Below the pieces are notes generated by a model that saw only the letters and a program-made list of their open reading frames with translations, did no database searches and was not told the DNA's origin. Shown here in pieces: positions 25,526 to 34,378 of a stretch of DNA of 64,000 nucleotides. Each line of letters starts with the position of its first letter. Positions within the stretch are counted from its first letter, which is position 1. The stretch is from Corynebacterium glaucum. GTDB taxonomy: Bacteria > Actinomycetota > Actinomycetes > Mycobacteriales > Mycobacteriaceae. The translations under genes and the position numbers were made by a program. Location: the NCBI RefSeq assembly GCF_030408855.1, contig NZ_CP047358.1, forward strand, positions 1,240,001-1,304,000, written 5' to 3'.

Positions 25526-26638
25526 CTAGAGTACGTCGTCGAATTGGCCGCCGTACTTGGAGGCGGTGCGCCACTCATCCGCCGGACGCTTGGATGCGCT
25601 GACTGGCTGCGGAGCAGACACTGGCTCAACGCTCACCTTCGACGATGGGCCAAGGTCGGCCGCAGAGGACGCCCCAATGGGCGCCGCGGGCTCAATGGAG
25701 CCGGATGCGCCGATCGGTCCGGAGGCGGTGACTGGACCGGACGCCTCCTCGTCGTCCAAGTCCATCCAGTCCGGGCGTTCACGATTCCGGCGTTTGTCGT
25801 TGAAACGGCAGAACTGGAAAGCGATCTCGACCAGCAGGCACATGGACGCGCCGAGCACCACCATTGAGAACGGCTCCTGGCCCGGCGTCATGAACGCTGC
25901 GAACACGAAGAGCCCCACGCAGATGAGGCGGCGCTTGCCCCGTACATGCTCATATTGGAGAAGGCCCGCGATGTTGAGCATGATGATGATCAGCGGCAGC
26001 TCGAAGCTCACCCCGAACACGATGATCAGGCCCAACAAGAAGTTGTAGTAGCTCTGACCCGTCAAGGCGCTCACCTGCACCTCAGAACCCATGGTCATGA
26101 GGACGTATAGGCCCTGGTCCAGGATGAAGTAAGCCAGTATCGCTCCGGCCACAAACAGAAACACGGCGAAGAACACGAACGAGAATGTGTAGCGCTTCTC
26201 GTTCTCGTGCAGGCCCGGGGTGATGAAGTTCCAGATCTGCAGCAGCCAAACGGGCGACGACAGGACGAGGCCTGCCAACGCGCCCACTTTGAGGCGCAGC
26301 ATGAACATCTCGAACGGGCCGGTTGCGAGAAGGCGGCATTTCTCGTCGCCAGTGAAATCGGCGCGGAGCTCCTGCGGCAAGTTGCAGTACGGTCGGCGGA
26401 TGATTTCGCCCAGCGGCATCATGCCCGGCGGGGAGGTCTGGTACCAGATGAAGCCGATGATGGTGCCGATGACCACCGCAATGAGCGAGATAACAACGCG
26501 CCGCCGCAACTCTTGGAGGTGCTCAACGAGCGTCATCTCCCCTTGCGGGTTCTTCTTACGCTTGCGCTGCTTTTTAATGCGGCCCGGCTTTCCAGGTGTG
26601 GCAGCGCGCGCTGTGGTGGGAGCGTCCTGGCGCGCCAT
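25526..26638 (-). CDS. tatC: Sec-independent translocase subunit TatC with long C-terminal tail
   Basis: TatC forms the twin-arginine substrate receptor in the membrane. The 370-residue protein has EMTLVEHLQELRRRVVISL at about 34-52, then six membrane segments to about residue 275, with the conserved FVFFAVFLFVAGAILAYF and FGVSFELPLII stretches. A cytoplasmic tail of about 85 residues follows, rich in Ala, Ser, Pro and Gly with GPVTASGPIGASG-type repeats. The N-terminal 25 residues are very basic. It begins 3 bases after tatA, so both are made from one message. Confidence 0.96.
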   Translation of the reverse strand: MARQDAPTTARAATPGKPGRIKKQRKRKKNPQGEMTLVEHLQELRRRVVISLIAVVIGTIIGFIWYQTSPPGMMPLGEIIRRPYCNLPQELRADFTGDEKCRLLATGPFEMFMLRLKVGALAGLVLSSPVWLLQIWNFITPGLHENEKRYTFSFVFFAVFLFVAGAILAYFILDQGLYVLMTMGSEVQVSALTGQSYYNFLLGLIIVFGVSFELPLIIIMLNIAGLLQYEHVRGKRRLICVGLFVFAAFMTPGQEPFSMVVLGASMCLLVEIAFQFCRFNDKRRNRERPDWMDLDDEEASGPVTASGPIGASGSIEPAAPIGASSAADLGPSSKVSVEPVSAPQPVSASKRPADEWRTASKYGGQFDDVL

Positions 26639-26641
26639 GAA

Positions 26642-26962
26642 TTATCGCCGCGGCTGGTTTTCAGGGCGATCCCAGAAGTCCTGCTGAACCGGGTTCTGAG
26701 GGGAGTTCTGCACAGTGCTGCGGGTCTCCTGCGAGTACGAAGCCGGCGGCAGCTCAGACGGGCGAACCGGCTCCGGACGCACGCCGTCAGCACCCATTGC
26801 AGTGTCCTCCATGTCTTCCTTGCGCATCTCCTTCACTTCAGACTTGAAGATGCGGGCGGAACGGCCCATCGATCGCGCGAGTTCCGGCAGCTTGTTCGCA
26901 CCGAAAAGCAGCAGCACAATCGCAAGAATGATGAGAATTTCAGTAGGCCCGAGATTCGGCAT
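26642..26962 (-). CDS. tatA: Sec-independent translocase subunit TatA
   Basis: The 106-residue protein begins PNLGPTEILIILAIVLLLFGANKLPELARSMGRS, the single membrane helix, FG hinge and amphipathic helix of TatA. A polar tail with many Pro and Gln residues follows. TatA forms the pore-like assembly for folded twin-arginine substrates with TatC. A good GGAAGGGAAG Shine-Dalgarno lies just before the ATG. The gene is 36 bases downstream of pafC. Confidence 0.95.
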   Translation of the reverse strand: MPNLGPTEILIILAIVLLLFGANKLPELARSMGRSARIFKSEVKEMRKEDMEDTAMGADGVRPEPVRPSELPPASYSQETRSTVQNSPQNPVQQDFWDRPENQPRR

Positions 26963-26998
26963 TTGGCTTCCCTTCCTCAGCTTTGGATGCCGGTCGGA

Positions 26999-27955
26999 TT
27001 ATCCTAACACGCGCAAAGCGGCCCCTGCTCGGTGACGAAGAGCGTCCGCGAGCTCCTGCGGCTGATCTAGTACAACCCGGTCAGCTTGACCTAAGCAGAA
27101 CCGAATTAGCCAGTCCCCGTTGCCGTACGGCAGAGTTGCCCTTACCCACTGGACACTCGGGTCAGCCAACTCATCGGGATCGAGTTCCAAGTCCCAGTAG
27201 TCGGCCAGCCACGTTGCATCGCGCCGGACCCTTAATTGGGCGAGCTGGCTATCGAAGCCGCCGAATGGGTCAGCTTGATCGAGCGCTGGCGCCTGCGGGT
27301 GCTGCGTGGCCAAGGGGGCGTCGATAAGCAATGCTTGCCTGATTCGATCAAACCGGTAGCTCTTGAGGGTGCCGTCGTCCCAGGCGCGGAGATACGTCTG
27401 GCCGTCGTGGTGGAACGTGTCCACCGGGTCGACCTCGAGCGTGCGCGTCTGGTCGGAGGTCAGCGAGTAGTAAGTGAGCTCGAGCTGCTTGCGTTTGGTG
27501 ATTGCTTCTTTGATCAGTGCGGCGGTGGCCGCATCGCCGGTGTGGCGGGCATCGCCGACGGCTCCACCGGTAGTCACGGCACGAATTTTCCGCGCGGCGG
27601 AAGCGACGGTCGCCGGGTCGACGAGTCCAGGCATGGTTTCCAGCGACTCCAGCAGGAGGAGCAGCGCGTTGGCCTCGGTCGGTGTGAGGCGAAGCGGCTT
27701 GTCCAACCCCTGGTTGTCGATGATCTGGACATTCGTCCAGTCGTGGTTGAGGTCAATCATCTGGCCACCGTGCTTGCCCACGCCGGAGAGGTGCAGCATG
27801 TTCAAGTCGTCGCGAATCTGGCCGGGTTCAAGTCCAAGGTCGACGGCCATCTCCATGATTGTGGATTCGGGGTGCTTTTCCACGTAGGCCAGCAGGTTGA
27901 GCAGCCGAACCACGCGCTCGCGGCGCTGCTGCTTGGCGGGTGGGGTCTGCGTCAT
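26999..27955 (-). CDS. pafC: WYL-domain transcription regulator PafC
   Basis: The 318-residue protein has an N-terminal winged HTH (about 10-75, RVVRLLNLLAYVEKHPESTIMEMAVDLGL) and a WYL domain (about 150-225), plus a WCX-like end. With PafB it forms the PafBC activator of the LexA-independent mycobacterial DNA-damage response, which senses ssDNA through the WYL domains. Its ATG overlaps the pafB stop by 4 bases. In this family it is not part of the ligation chemistry despite its name. Confidence 0.92.
   Translation of the reverse strand: MTQTPPAKQQRRERVVRLLNLLAYVEKHPESTIMEMAVDLGLEPGQIRDDLNMLHLSGVGKHGGQMIDLNHDWTNVQIIDNQGLDKPLRLTPTEANALLLLLESLETMPGLVDPATVASAARKIRAVTTGGAVGDARHTGDAATAALIKEAITKRKQLELTYYSLTSDQTRTLEVDPVDTFHHDGQTYLRAWDDGTLKSYRFDRIRQALLIDAPLATQHPQAPALDQADPFGGFDSQLAQLRVRRDATWLADYWDLELDPDELADPSVQWVRATLPYGNGDWLIRFCLGQADRVVLDQPQELADALRHRAGAALRVLG
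27319..27329 (+). repeat. CGTCGATAAGC copy 6
   Basis: Exact copy lying antisense inside pafC (Leu-Ile-Asp on the coding strand). Confidence 0.8.
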
Positions 27956-28875
27956 CGTTCTTCCTCCCCTGCGGCGCGTTTGAGCAAGCCGATCACATCT
28001 GCGCGCACATCTTCTGGTTCGATCGCGCGCACGTCCGCGGCGAGGCTCGCAACGGTGCGCACCAGCCAGTCCCGCTCCGCACCCTCGAGGCGGATCACGT
28101 CGCCGTTTCGCGTCCCGCGGGCCGCGAGTTCATCGCCCGTACCGTTGGCCATCGTGACCTCAGCATCCACCACAGCACCGCGCAATTGCTTTTCGACGAT
28201 CTCCTGCAGGTCCCCGGTCGGCGCATGGAAGTCACTTGCCGCGATCTTGGCCACATCTTCAATGCGGCTGACCCGAAACACGCGCTCGGCAGCTCGATCC
28301 ACATCCCAGCCAACGAGGTAGGCGCGGTTGTTCAGTGGCACGATCCCCCACGGGTCAATGGTCCGGCGCTGCGTCTCCGCGCCTGGTCCGCGCTGGTAGG
28401 TGAAGCTGAGCCGGACGGATTGGCGCACTCCCAGAAGCAGCCTGCGAAGGGTCTCTGGGTTCAGGCGAGTGATGTCGTTGGACACTGCCGCGATCGGTGG
28501 GCCGTCAAACGTACGCGTCGCGCCGGAGGCGGCGAGTTTCGTCCACCCCGAGCGGGCCAACGCACCAAGGTTCGCGCCCTGAGTCAGGTCAACGGCAAGC
28601 CCGATGACCGACGCCTCCGCCTCCGTGAGCTCTACGGGTTCGAGCGTGTAGTGCTCCTTGTTCAGGCGCACTTCTCCGTTGGTGAAGTGAATCGGGACCC
28701 ACATCGAACGCAGCTCATCGACGTCTCGCTTGATCGCTAAGTGCAGAGCGTCGGGCGAGCGTCCCTCGTAGCCGTCCACGTTGGCGCCGACCCATTCCGC
28801 ACTGCGGGGCGTATCAGAGCCCAGCAGCGCGAAGGTCAGGTTGACTTGGCGGCGCACGGCATCAGCATCAGCCAC
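27952..28875 (-). CDS. pafB: WYL-domain transcription regulator PafB
   Basis: The 307-residue protein has an N-terminal HTH region, a WYL domain with SVRLSFTYQRGPGAETQRRTIDPWGIVPLNNRAYLVGWD (shortened here to YLVGWD as the signature), and a C-terminal WCX-like part. It pairs with PafC. I chose the GTG at 28875 because CAGGAGA lies 7-12 bases upstream; the frame is open 15 codons further with no SD. The start overlaps the pafA stop by 8 bases, so pafA, pafB and pafC are translationally coupled. Confidence 0.9.
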   Translation of the reverse strand: MADADAVRRQVNLTFALLGSDTPRSAEWVGANVDGYEGRSPDALHLAIKRDVDELRSMWVPIHFTNGEVRLNKEHYTLEPVELTEAEASVIGLAVDLTQGANLGALARSGWTKLAASGATRTFDGPPIAAVSNDITRLNPETLRRLLLGVRQSVRLSFTYQRGPGAETQRRTIDPWGIVPLNNRAYLVGWDVDRAAERVFRVSRIEDVAKIAASDFHAPTGDLQEIVEKQLRGAVVDAEVTMANGTGDELAARGTRNGDVIRLEGAERDWLVRTVASLAADVRAIEPEDVRADVIGLLKRAAGEEER

Positions 28876-30313
28876 GGTCGTTGTCTCCTGTGGGGCTCGC
28901 CTGGTCAGTCTGCAAAGCATCCTCGGATTCGGTGTGTTCCCAGATTGCGGTGATGAGCGCGTCGAGTTCCTCGCTGTCGGTGCTGAACGGATCCGGCAGT
29001 TTCAGATGATCCGAGATGGGCTTGCTCACGCGCATGCCGTCCCAGGTAACGCTAAAGTCAGCTCCTGCAGCGCGAGCCTGTTCCAGGAAGCGGCCCCGCA
29101 GCGCAGCTCGAGTAGTCTGCGGCGGGAGTTTCGTGGCCTCGCGGATCGCCTCGTCGGTGGTCCAGCGTGCGGCCAAACCCTTGCGCTCCAGCAAATAGAA
29201 CAGCCCGCGATTGCGGTCGATGTCGTGGTAAGTCAGGTCAATCTGCGCGAGCTTCGGGTGGTCCCAATCCGCGCCGAGCCTGTCTTTGACCTGGCCGAGC
29301 AGTTTGCGCTTGATCACCCAGTCGATTTCGGTGTCGATGCTGGAGAAGTCTTGCGCAGCGATTGCGTCAAGCACCCGCTGCCACAGTTCGACGATGCGAG
29401 CCATCTCCTCGTTCGGGGTGCCCTCGTCTGGCCGGGATTCCAGCCACTGTTTCGCCGCGTCCAAGGTGGCGCGCTGCACCTCGAGGGCCGTAGTGGTGCC
29501 ACCGTTCTTCAGTGCCAGCTCAGCCTGTCCGGTTGGGTCCACTGCGATATCCCGGATGGAGGCAATCGGGTCCTCCAGCTCGAAGTCGGGCAAAGCGATT
29601 CCCGCTTCCAGCACCTCGAGCACAAGCAGCGTCGCGCCGATCTTTAGCGCGAACGTTGGCTCGGACATGTTCGAGTCGCCCACGATCACGTGCATGCGAC
29701 GGAACCGGTTGGAGTCGGCGTGTGCCTCATCGCGGGTGTTGATAATCGGCCGCGTCCGCGTCGTCGCTGATGACACCGCTTCCCAAACTTGGTCGGCGCG
29801 CTGGGAAATCACGAACTGCCCGTCCCTAATCAGGCCGGCACCGCAGATCAACTGCCGCGTCACCATAAACGGCAGGAGCTGCTTCGCAAACGGTTTGAGC
29901 ACCAGCTCGCGGCTGATCAGGTAATTTTCGTGAGCGCCGTAGGAGTTGCCACGCGAATCTACGTTGTTCTTGAACAGGTAAACCGTGCCGCCGATGCGAT
30001 CGCCGGCCAACGCAGCGTTCGCCTCCTCCACCAACTCCTGGTAAATCACCTCGCCCGACTTGTCGTAGTTGAGCAGCTGGGTGACCGAGTCGCACTCCGC
30101 GGTGGCGAACTCTGGGTGCGCCCCGACGTCCAAATACAGCCGCGACCCATTGTCAGTGAACACGTTCGAGCTGCGGTACTTCGCCGCGATCGGCCGGAAC
30201 AGGTAACGCGAGATGTGGTCGGGTGAAAGCACCGCTTCGCCGTCGCGGAACGCAGCGACAGCGAATTCCGTCTCCACACCCATGATGCGGCGCGGGTACA
30301 CGGGGGCCGCCAT
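28868..30313 (-). CDS. pafA: Pup-protein ligase PafA
   Basis: PafA joins the C-terminal glutamate of Pup to substrate lysines using ATP, in a glutamine-synthetase-like fold. The 481-residue protein has the N-terminal GVETEFAVAAF with the catalytic Glu-x-Glu strand, FTDNGSRLYLDVGAHPEFATAECDS (with the base Asp and metal Glu residues), NNVDSRGNSYGAHENYL and RRMHVIVGDSNMSE. These are the family hallmarks shared with Dop. It lacks the extra Dop loop, supporting ligase rather than deamidase. It starts 5 bases after pup. Confidence 0.97.
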   Translation of the reverse strand: MAAPVYPRRIMGVETEFAVAAFRDGEAVLSPDHISRYLFRPIAAKYRSSNVFTDNGSRLYLDVGAHPEFATAECDSVTQLLNYDKSGEVIYQELVEEANAALAGDRIGGTVYLFKNNVDSRGNSYGAHENYLISRELVLKPFAKQLLPFMVTRQLICGAGLIRDGQFVISQRADQVWEAVSSATTRTRPIINTRDEAHADSNRFRRMHVIVGDSNMSEPTFALKIGATLLVLEVLEAGIALPDFELEDPIASIRDIAVDPTGQAELALKNGGTTTALEVQRATLDAAKQWLESRPDEGTPNEEMARIVELWQRVLDAIAAQDFSSIDTEIDWVIKRKLLGQVKDRLGADWDHPKLAQIDLTYHDIDRNRGLFYLLERKGLAARWTTDEAIREATKLPPQTTRAALRGRFLEQARAAGADFSVTWDGMRVSKPISDHLKLPDPFSTDSEELDALITAIWEHTESEDALQTDQASPTGDNDRG

Positions 30314-30318
30314 CGCGC

Positions 30319-30510
30319 CTACTGCCCGCCTTTTTGCACGAAGGAGCGGACGAACTCTTCCGCGTTGGAGTCCAGCAGCGCATCGATCTCATCGAGCAGA
30401 CCATCGGTGTCTGTTGCATCGATCTGCGCCTGACCTGCGTTGAAAGCCTCGTCGCCCAGGTTGTCTCCATCGCCTGCGCCGCCGCCTTGGAACTGTTGCT
30501 GCTTAGCCAT
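30319..30510 (-). CDS. pup: Prokaryotic ubiquitin-like protein Pup, Gln-terminated
   Basis: The 63-residue protein has a disordered Gly/Asp-rich N-terminus, a helical segment TDGLLDEIDALLDSNAEEFVRSFVQ and the C-terminal KGGQ. The terminal Gln must be deamidated to Glu by Dop before PafA can use it. It overlaps the dop stop by 8 bases. In mycobacteria prcB and prcA follow pup; here pafA follows directly, so no core proteasome is encoded at this locus. Confidence 0.97.
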   Translation of the reverse strand: MAKQQQFQGGGAGDGDNLGDEAFNAGQAQIDATDTDGLLDEIDALLDSNAEEFVRSFVQKGGQ

Positions 30511-32014
30511 GCTGCAAGCCTAACGCGCGAACCAGGTCGCGGGCGCTATCTGCCGCATCAATCACGGCTCCAACCTCCGCGCGCGTGAAGGAGTCGATCG
30601 TGTCCATCCGCACCATCACCGGCAGCTCATCAACAGTGAACAGCACCGACTGCCAGTTTGCGGCCGCGATCTCCTCGCCGAACTTCTCCGCAACCCTGCC
30701 GCGGAAGTACGCACGCGAATCCTCCGGCGGGATCTGCACCGCGCGCAGAATCTCCTCCTCGGAGACCATCGTGCGCATCCGCCCCTTGCGCACCAGGGCG
30801 TGATACAGCGACTTTGCCGGGTCGATATCTGCATACTGAATATCAATCAGCTGCAGCTTCGGGTCCCCGATTGCCACGCCACGGTCCACATATCCCTTGA
30901 CCAGGGCCCACTTCGCGCTCCAATCCAGGCGGTCAGCAGTCGAAAGCGGGTCGCGCTCGAGGTCATCAAGAATCTCGCCCCACAGCTCGAGCACTTGCTT
31001 ATCGACGGCCCTTTCCCCCGCGATTTCCGCACACCGCTCGCGATACACGCGCAGGATCTGGATGGCGGTGGCCAAGGTGCCGTCGATAAGCGAAAGCTTA
31101 TGGGTGCACGAGGGGTCGTGCGAGACTGCCTTGATCTCCCGGACCGGGTCGGCGAGGGTGAGGTCGGAGAAGTCGACGCCGGCTTCGATCGCGTCGATGA
31201 CCAGCGAGGTCATGCCGAGTTTGAGGAAGTTGGAGAACTGGCTCATGTTGGCATCGCCGACGATGACGTGGAGGCGGCGGAAGCGGTCGGCGTCGACGTG
31301 CGGCTCGTCGCGGGTGTTCATGATGCCGCGATTGAGCGTGGTTTCCAGCGAGATTTCCTGCTCGAAGAAGTCCGCGCGCTGCGAGATTTGGAAACCCTCG
31401 CGCTCCGATTTCTGTCCGATGCCCACGCGGCCCGCGCCGATGATGACTTGGCGGGTGACGAAGAACGGGATGAGCGCCTGGGTGAGGCGGCCAAAGTCGG
31501 TCTCGCGCGAGTACAGATAGTTTTCGTGGCTGCCGTAGGACTGCCCTTTGCCGTCAACGTTGTTCTTGTAGAACTTCACCGGCGGGCACGGCTCATGGTT
31601 GCGCAGCACGCTGACCTGCTCGTTCCACAGCTGTTGGATGTCGGCGGCGGCCTGGTTGAGGTAGTAGTCGCCCGCGGCGTCGTAGATCATCGCGTCGAGC
31701 GCGTTCGACGTCTCGGGGGCGGAGTACTCCGGGTGGCCGTGGTCGACGTAGAAGCGTGCGCCGTTGACGGTGACGACGTTGGCCACGCCGAGCGCGTTCG
31801 GGTCCACCACGGGCACCGTGCGGTAGCGCTGCAGGTCGAAGCCGCGAATGTCGTTCAGCGGCGCTTCCTCCGCGTAATCCCAGCGCGAGCGAGCCGCGGT
31901 GTGCATCGCGGCGTACGCCACCACCGCATGGGTGGAGGTGAGCAGAGGGCTTATCGACGGATCCTCCGGAGTCGTAATCCCGTACTCAGTCTCTGTACCC
32001 ATGAAGCGTGCCAT
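30503..32014 (-). CDS. dop: Pup deamidase/depupylase Dop
   Basis: Dop deamidates Gln-terminated Pup and removes Pup from conjugates. The 503-residue protein begins [13 protein letters not shown], carries the Dop-loop region around [26 protein letters not shown] (about 23-48), [41 protein letters not shown] and [14 protein letters not shown]. It is longer than PafA at the N-terminus, as expected. The ATG at 32014 has TACCAT (32023-32028) 8 bases upstream. The gene start lies inside the extended 3' end of pdxS. Three copies of the 11-mer repeat lie within this gene. Confidence 0.96.
   Translation of the reverse strand: MARFMGTETEYGITTPEDPSISPLLTSTHAVVAYAAMHTAARSRWDYAEEAPLNDIRGFDLQRYRTVPVVDPNALGVANVVTVNGARFYVDHGHPEYSAPETSNALDAMIYDAAGDYYLNQAAADIQQLWNEQVSVLRNHEPCPPVKFYKNNVDGKGQSYGSHENYLYSRETDFGRLTQALIPFFVTRQVIIGAGRVGIGQKSEREGFQISQRADFFEQEISLETTLNRGIMNTRDEPHVDADRFRRLHVIVGDANMSQFSNFLKLGMTSLVIDAIEAGVDFSDLTLADPVREIKAVSHDPSCTHKLSLIDGTLATAIQILRVYRERCAEIAGERAVDKQVLELWGEILDDLERDPLSTADRLDWSAKWALVKGYVDRGVAIGDPKLQLIDIQYADIDPAKSLYHALVRKGRMRTMVSEEEILRAVQIPPEDSRAYFRGRVAEKFGEEIAAANWQSVLFTVDELPVMVRMDTIDSFTRAEVGAVIDAADSARDLVRALGLQHG
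30997..31007 (-). repeat. CGTCGATAAGC copy 7
   Basis: Exact copy inside dop, coding Val-Asp-Lys-Gln. Confidence 0.8.
31081..31091 (+). repeat. CGTCGATAAGC copy 8
   Basis: Exact copy antisense inside dop, 84 bases from copy 7 in the opposite orientation. Confidence 0.8.
31949..31959 (-). repeat. CGTCGATAAGC copy 9
   Basis: Exact copy near the 5' end of dop, read as Ser-Ile-Ser, a third sense frame. Confidence 0.8.
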
Positions 32015-32918
32015 GAGCACCGATGGTAGCTGGTGGTGTGTGGCGGTTTACCAGCCGCGCTCCGCTAGGCGGTGCGGGCAAGTCGGCGACGTTGATGCCG
32101 ACCATCGCTTCGCCGAGACCGCGGGAAGCGTCAGTGACTGCCTCGATGTCTTGCCAGTTCTGGGTCGCCTTGACCACGGCCTTGGCGCGCGCCTCTGGGT
32201 TGCCGGACTTGAAGATGCCGGAGCCGACGAACACGCCGTCCGCACCGAGGAGCATCATCTGCGCGGCATCTGCCGGGGTGGAGACACCGCCGGCGACCAG
32301 CAGCGGTACCGGAAGCTTGCCGTCTTGGGCGACTTTCGCCACCAGGTCGTACGGCGCCTGCAGCTCCTTGGCGGCGACGTAAAGCTCATCGCGGTTGCCG
32401 TTGTAGATCGCCTGGAGGCCGGCGATCTCCGCGGTGATCTTGCGGATGTGCTTGGTTGCTTCAGAGACGTCGCCGGTGCCGGCTTCGCCCTTGGAGCGAA
32501 TCATGGCAGCACCCTCATTGATTCGGCGCAGCGCTTCGCCGAGGTTGGTGGCACCGCAAACGAACGGAACGCCGAATGCGCGCTTGTCGATGTGGTTGAC
32601 GTAGTCGGCTGGGCTTAGCACCTCGGACTCGTCGATGTAGTCGACCCCGAGGTGCTCAAGAATGCGCGCTTCCATGGTGTGGCCGATGCGCGCCTTCGCC
32701 ATCACTGGGATGTCGACTGCGTCGATGATGCCCTCGATCAGGTCCGGGTCGCTCATACGGGCAACGCCGCCCTGTGCGCGGATGTCCGCTGGCACGCGCT
32801 CGAGCGCCATCACCGCGACGGCACCTGCGTCCTCAGCAATCTTCGCCTGCTCAGGGGTGACAACGTCCATGATGACGCCGCCGAGGAATTTCTGGTTCAG
32901 CTGTTCTACATCAGACAT
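31986..32918 (-). CDS. pdxS: Pyridoxal 5'-phosphate synthase subunit PdxS with altered C-terminus
   Basis: PdxS condenses ribose 5-phosphate, glyceraldehyde 3-phosphate and ammonia into pyridoxal phosphate. The body is canonical: [32 protein letters not shown] with the catalytic Lys in VMAKARIGH, the second Lys in [11 protein letters not shown], and [13 protein letters not shown]. After GINVADLPA the sequence departs from the family and runs 22 residues further. The canonical ending [13 protein letters not shown] is present in the next frame (stop at 32048). One extra G in the GGG at 32076-32078 (plus strand) explains this. No pdxT glutaminase gene is in the window, although pdxS usually pairs with it. 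Confidence 0.9.
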   Translation of the reverse strand: MSDVEQLNQKFLGGVIMDVVTPEQAKIAEDAGAVAVMALERVPADIRAQGGVARMSDPDLIEGIIDAVDIPVMAKARIGHTMEARILEHLGVDYIDESEVLSPADYVNHIDKRAFGVPFVCGATNLGEALRRINEGAAMIRSKGEAGTGDVSEATKHIRKITAEIAGLQAIYNGNRDELYVAAKELQAPYDLVAKVAQDGKLPVPLLVAGGVSTPADAAQMMLLGADGVFVGSGIFKSGNPEARAKAVVKATQNWQDIEAVTDASRGLGEAMVGINVADLPAPPSGARLVNRHTPPATIGAHGTLHGYRD

Positions 32919-32938
32919 ACCGCTTAGTCTGCCTATTC

Positions 32939-32987
32939 AACTGGTAGATTTGAAGGGCCAGTTCCATTTAGTTTCTTTGGACCAGTT
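32939..32987. promoter_or_regulatory. Candidate PdxR operator
   Basis: Three copies of a hexamer lie in the 70-base pdxS-pdxR intergenic region: AACTGG (32939-32944), and its complement CCAGTT at 32959-32964 and 32982-32987. Spacing is 20 and 23 bases, about two helical turns, which suits a dimeric MocR protein that autoregulates and activates pdxS. Confidence 0.45.
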
Positions 32988-32988
32988 G

Positions 32989-34359
32989 ATGCTGCTGCAC
33001 ATCTCCCGCGACCACCCCACGCCCATCCCCGCGCAGATAGCCGCGGGCATCCGCGACGCAGTTGCCACAGGCGCGCTTTCGCCTCACGACGCCATCCCGT
33101 CCACCCGCGTCCTCGCCGAGCAGCTTGGCGTCTCCCGCGGCAGCGTGGTGACCGCCTACGACCAGCTCGAGGGCGAAGGCTACCTTCTGACCAGCCAGGG
33201 CGCGCCGACACGGATCCACCCCGACCTCACCGTCGCAGCACCCCTGCCAGAACGCACCACCGGCTCGCCGCCGCGCAGAGCACCTAAGGCCCGGATCTCG
33301 CTAAAGCCCTCGCCTGGCAGCGCGGGCACCATCCGGCCTACCACCTGGCGAAAGGCGTGGCGCGAAGCCGCGGCGGAGCCCGGCAACGCCGTGGACAAGT
33401 CCGGTGAGCCGGAGCTGCGCCACGCTGTTGCCGAGCACCTCCGCCTCGCTCGCAGCATGCGCGTTTCCCCCGACCAGATCGTGGTCACCGGCGGCTCCCG
33501 CGAGGGGCTTATGTGCGTCCTGTTCGCGCTCGGACCCAGCTTGCGCGTCGGCGTGGAAGACCCCGGGCACCCGGGACTGCGGCGCGTGGTCCCGCTCGGT
33601 GGCCACGAGGTCGTGGAGTGCGCCACGGACGCCGACGGCATCGTGGTCGTCGCACTCCCCGACTCCCTCGACGCGCTGCTTGTCACCCCGTCGCACCTCT
33701 ACCCCTTCGGCGGCGCCATGCCCGCCGCCCGCCGCGTGGAGCTGCTCGAGTGGGCTGCGCGCACCAATACCGTGGTGATCGAGGACGACTTCAACACCGA
33801 GCTGCGCTACCGCATCTCCCCGCAACCGGCGCTGTCATCGCTGGCCACCCGAGCGGACGTGCTCACCCTTGGCACGTTTTCCACGCTGCTCTCGCGCGAA
33901 CTCGCCGCCGGCTACGTCGTGGCCTCACCAGCAACAGCCGAAGCGCTGCGCGAGGTCCGCAGCGTCCTGGGCATGCCGGTCTCATCCGTCACACAGCGGG
34001 CCATTGCGCACTTGCTTAACGACGGCGTCGCCCGCCGCTCATCCCGCGCCGTCCACCGTGGATTGGCGCAGCGACGCGAAGTTCTAAACGAGCGGCTTGC
34101 CCCGCTGTTCGAAGGCGCCCGACTCGCGCCCGGCGATGGCGCGGACCTCACGGTGCGCTTTGACACAAGCGAAGAGCGGGACGAGTTCGAATCGCGTCTG
34201 CTTGAGGCCGGTATTGAGTCGGGGCACGAATCCACTTTGTGGACGAACAGCGGCGACGGTTTGGTGCTGAGCTTTGCGCACCTGAGTGAGAACGATTTCG
34301 CGCAAGCCATCGACACGGTTGCCCAGGCAGCCGCTACCCTGGGCCGCGCCGAGAAGTGA
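32989..34359 (+). CDS. pdxR: MocR-type regulator PdxR
   Basis: The 456-residue protein has a GntR-type winged HTH (about 8-75, PTPIPAQIAAGIRDAV ... LGVSRGSVVTAYDQLEGEGYL) fused to a fold-type I aminotransferase-like domain (about 120-455). DDFNTELRY and LGTFSTLLS mark the PLP region; a Ser appears where many homologues keep the PLP Lys neighbourhood, so I cannot confirm Schiff-base chemistry. PdxR proteins activate pdxST when PLP is low. It is divergent from pdxS with shared operator-like repeats. The ATG at 32989 is preferred to a frame open upstream through pdxS. Confidence 0.9.
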   Translation: MLLHISRDHPTPIPAQIAAGIRDAVATGALSPHDAIPSTRVLAEQLGVSRGSVVTAYDQLEGEGYLLTSQGAPTRIHPDLTVAAPLPERTTGSPPRRAPKARISLKPSPGSAGTIRPTTWRKAWREAAAEPGNAVDKSGEPELRHAVAEHLRLARSMRVSPDQIVVTGGSREGLMCVLFALGPSLRVGVEDPGHPGLRRVVPLGGHEVVECATDADGIVVVALPDSLDALLVTPSHLYPFGGAMPAARRVELLEWAARTNTVVIEDDFNTELRYRISPQPALSSLATRADVLTLGTFSTLLSRELAAGYVVASPATAEALREVRSVLGMPVSSVTQRAIAHLLNDGVARRSSRAVHRGLAQRREVLNERLAPLFEGARLAPGDGADLTVRFDTSEERDEFESRLLEAGIESGHESTLWTNSGDGLVLSFAHLSENDFAQAIDTVAQAAATLGRAEK

Positions 34360-34378
34360 ACCGGAGGACGGAACGGAT

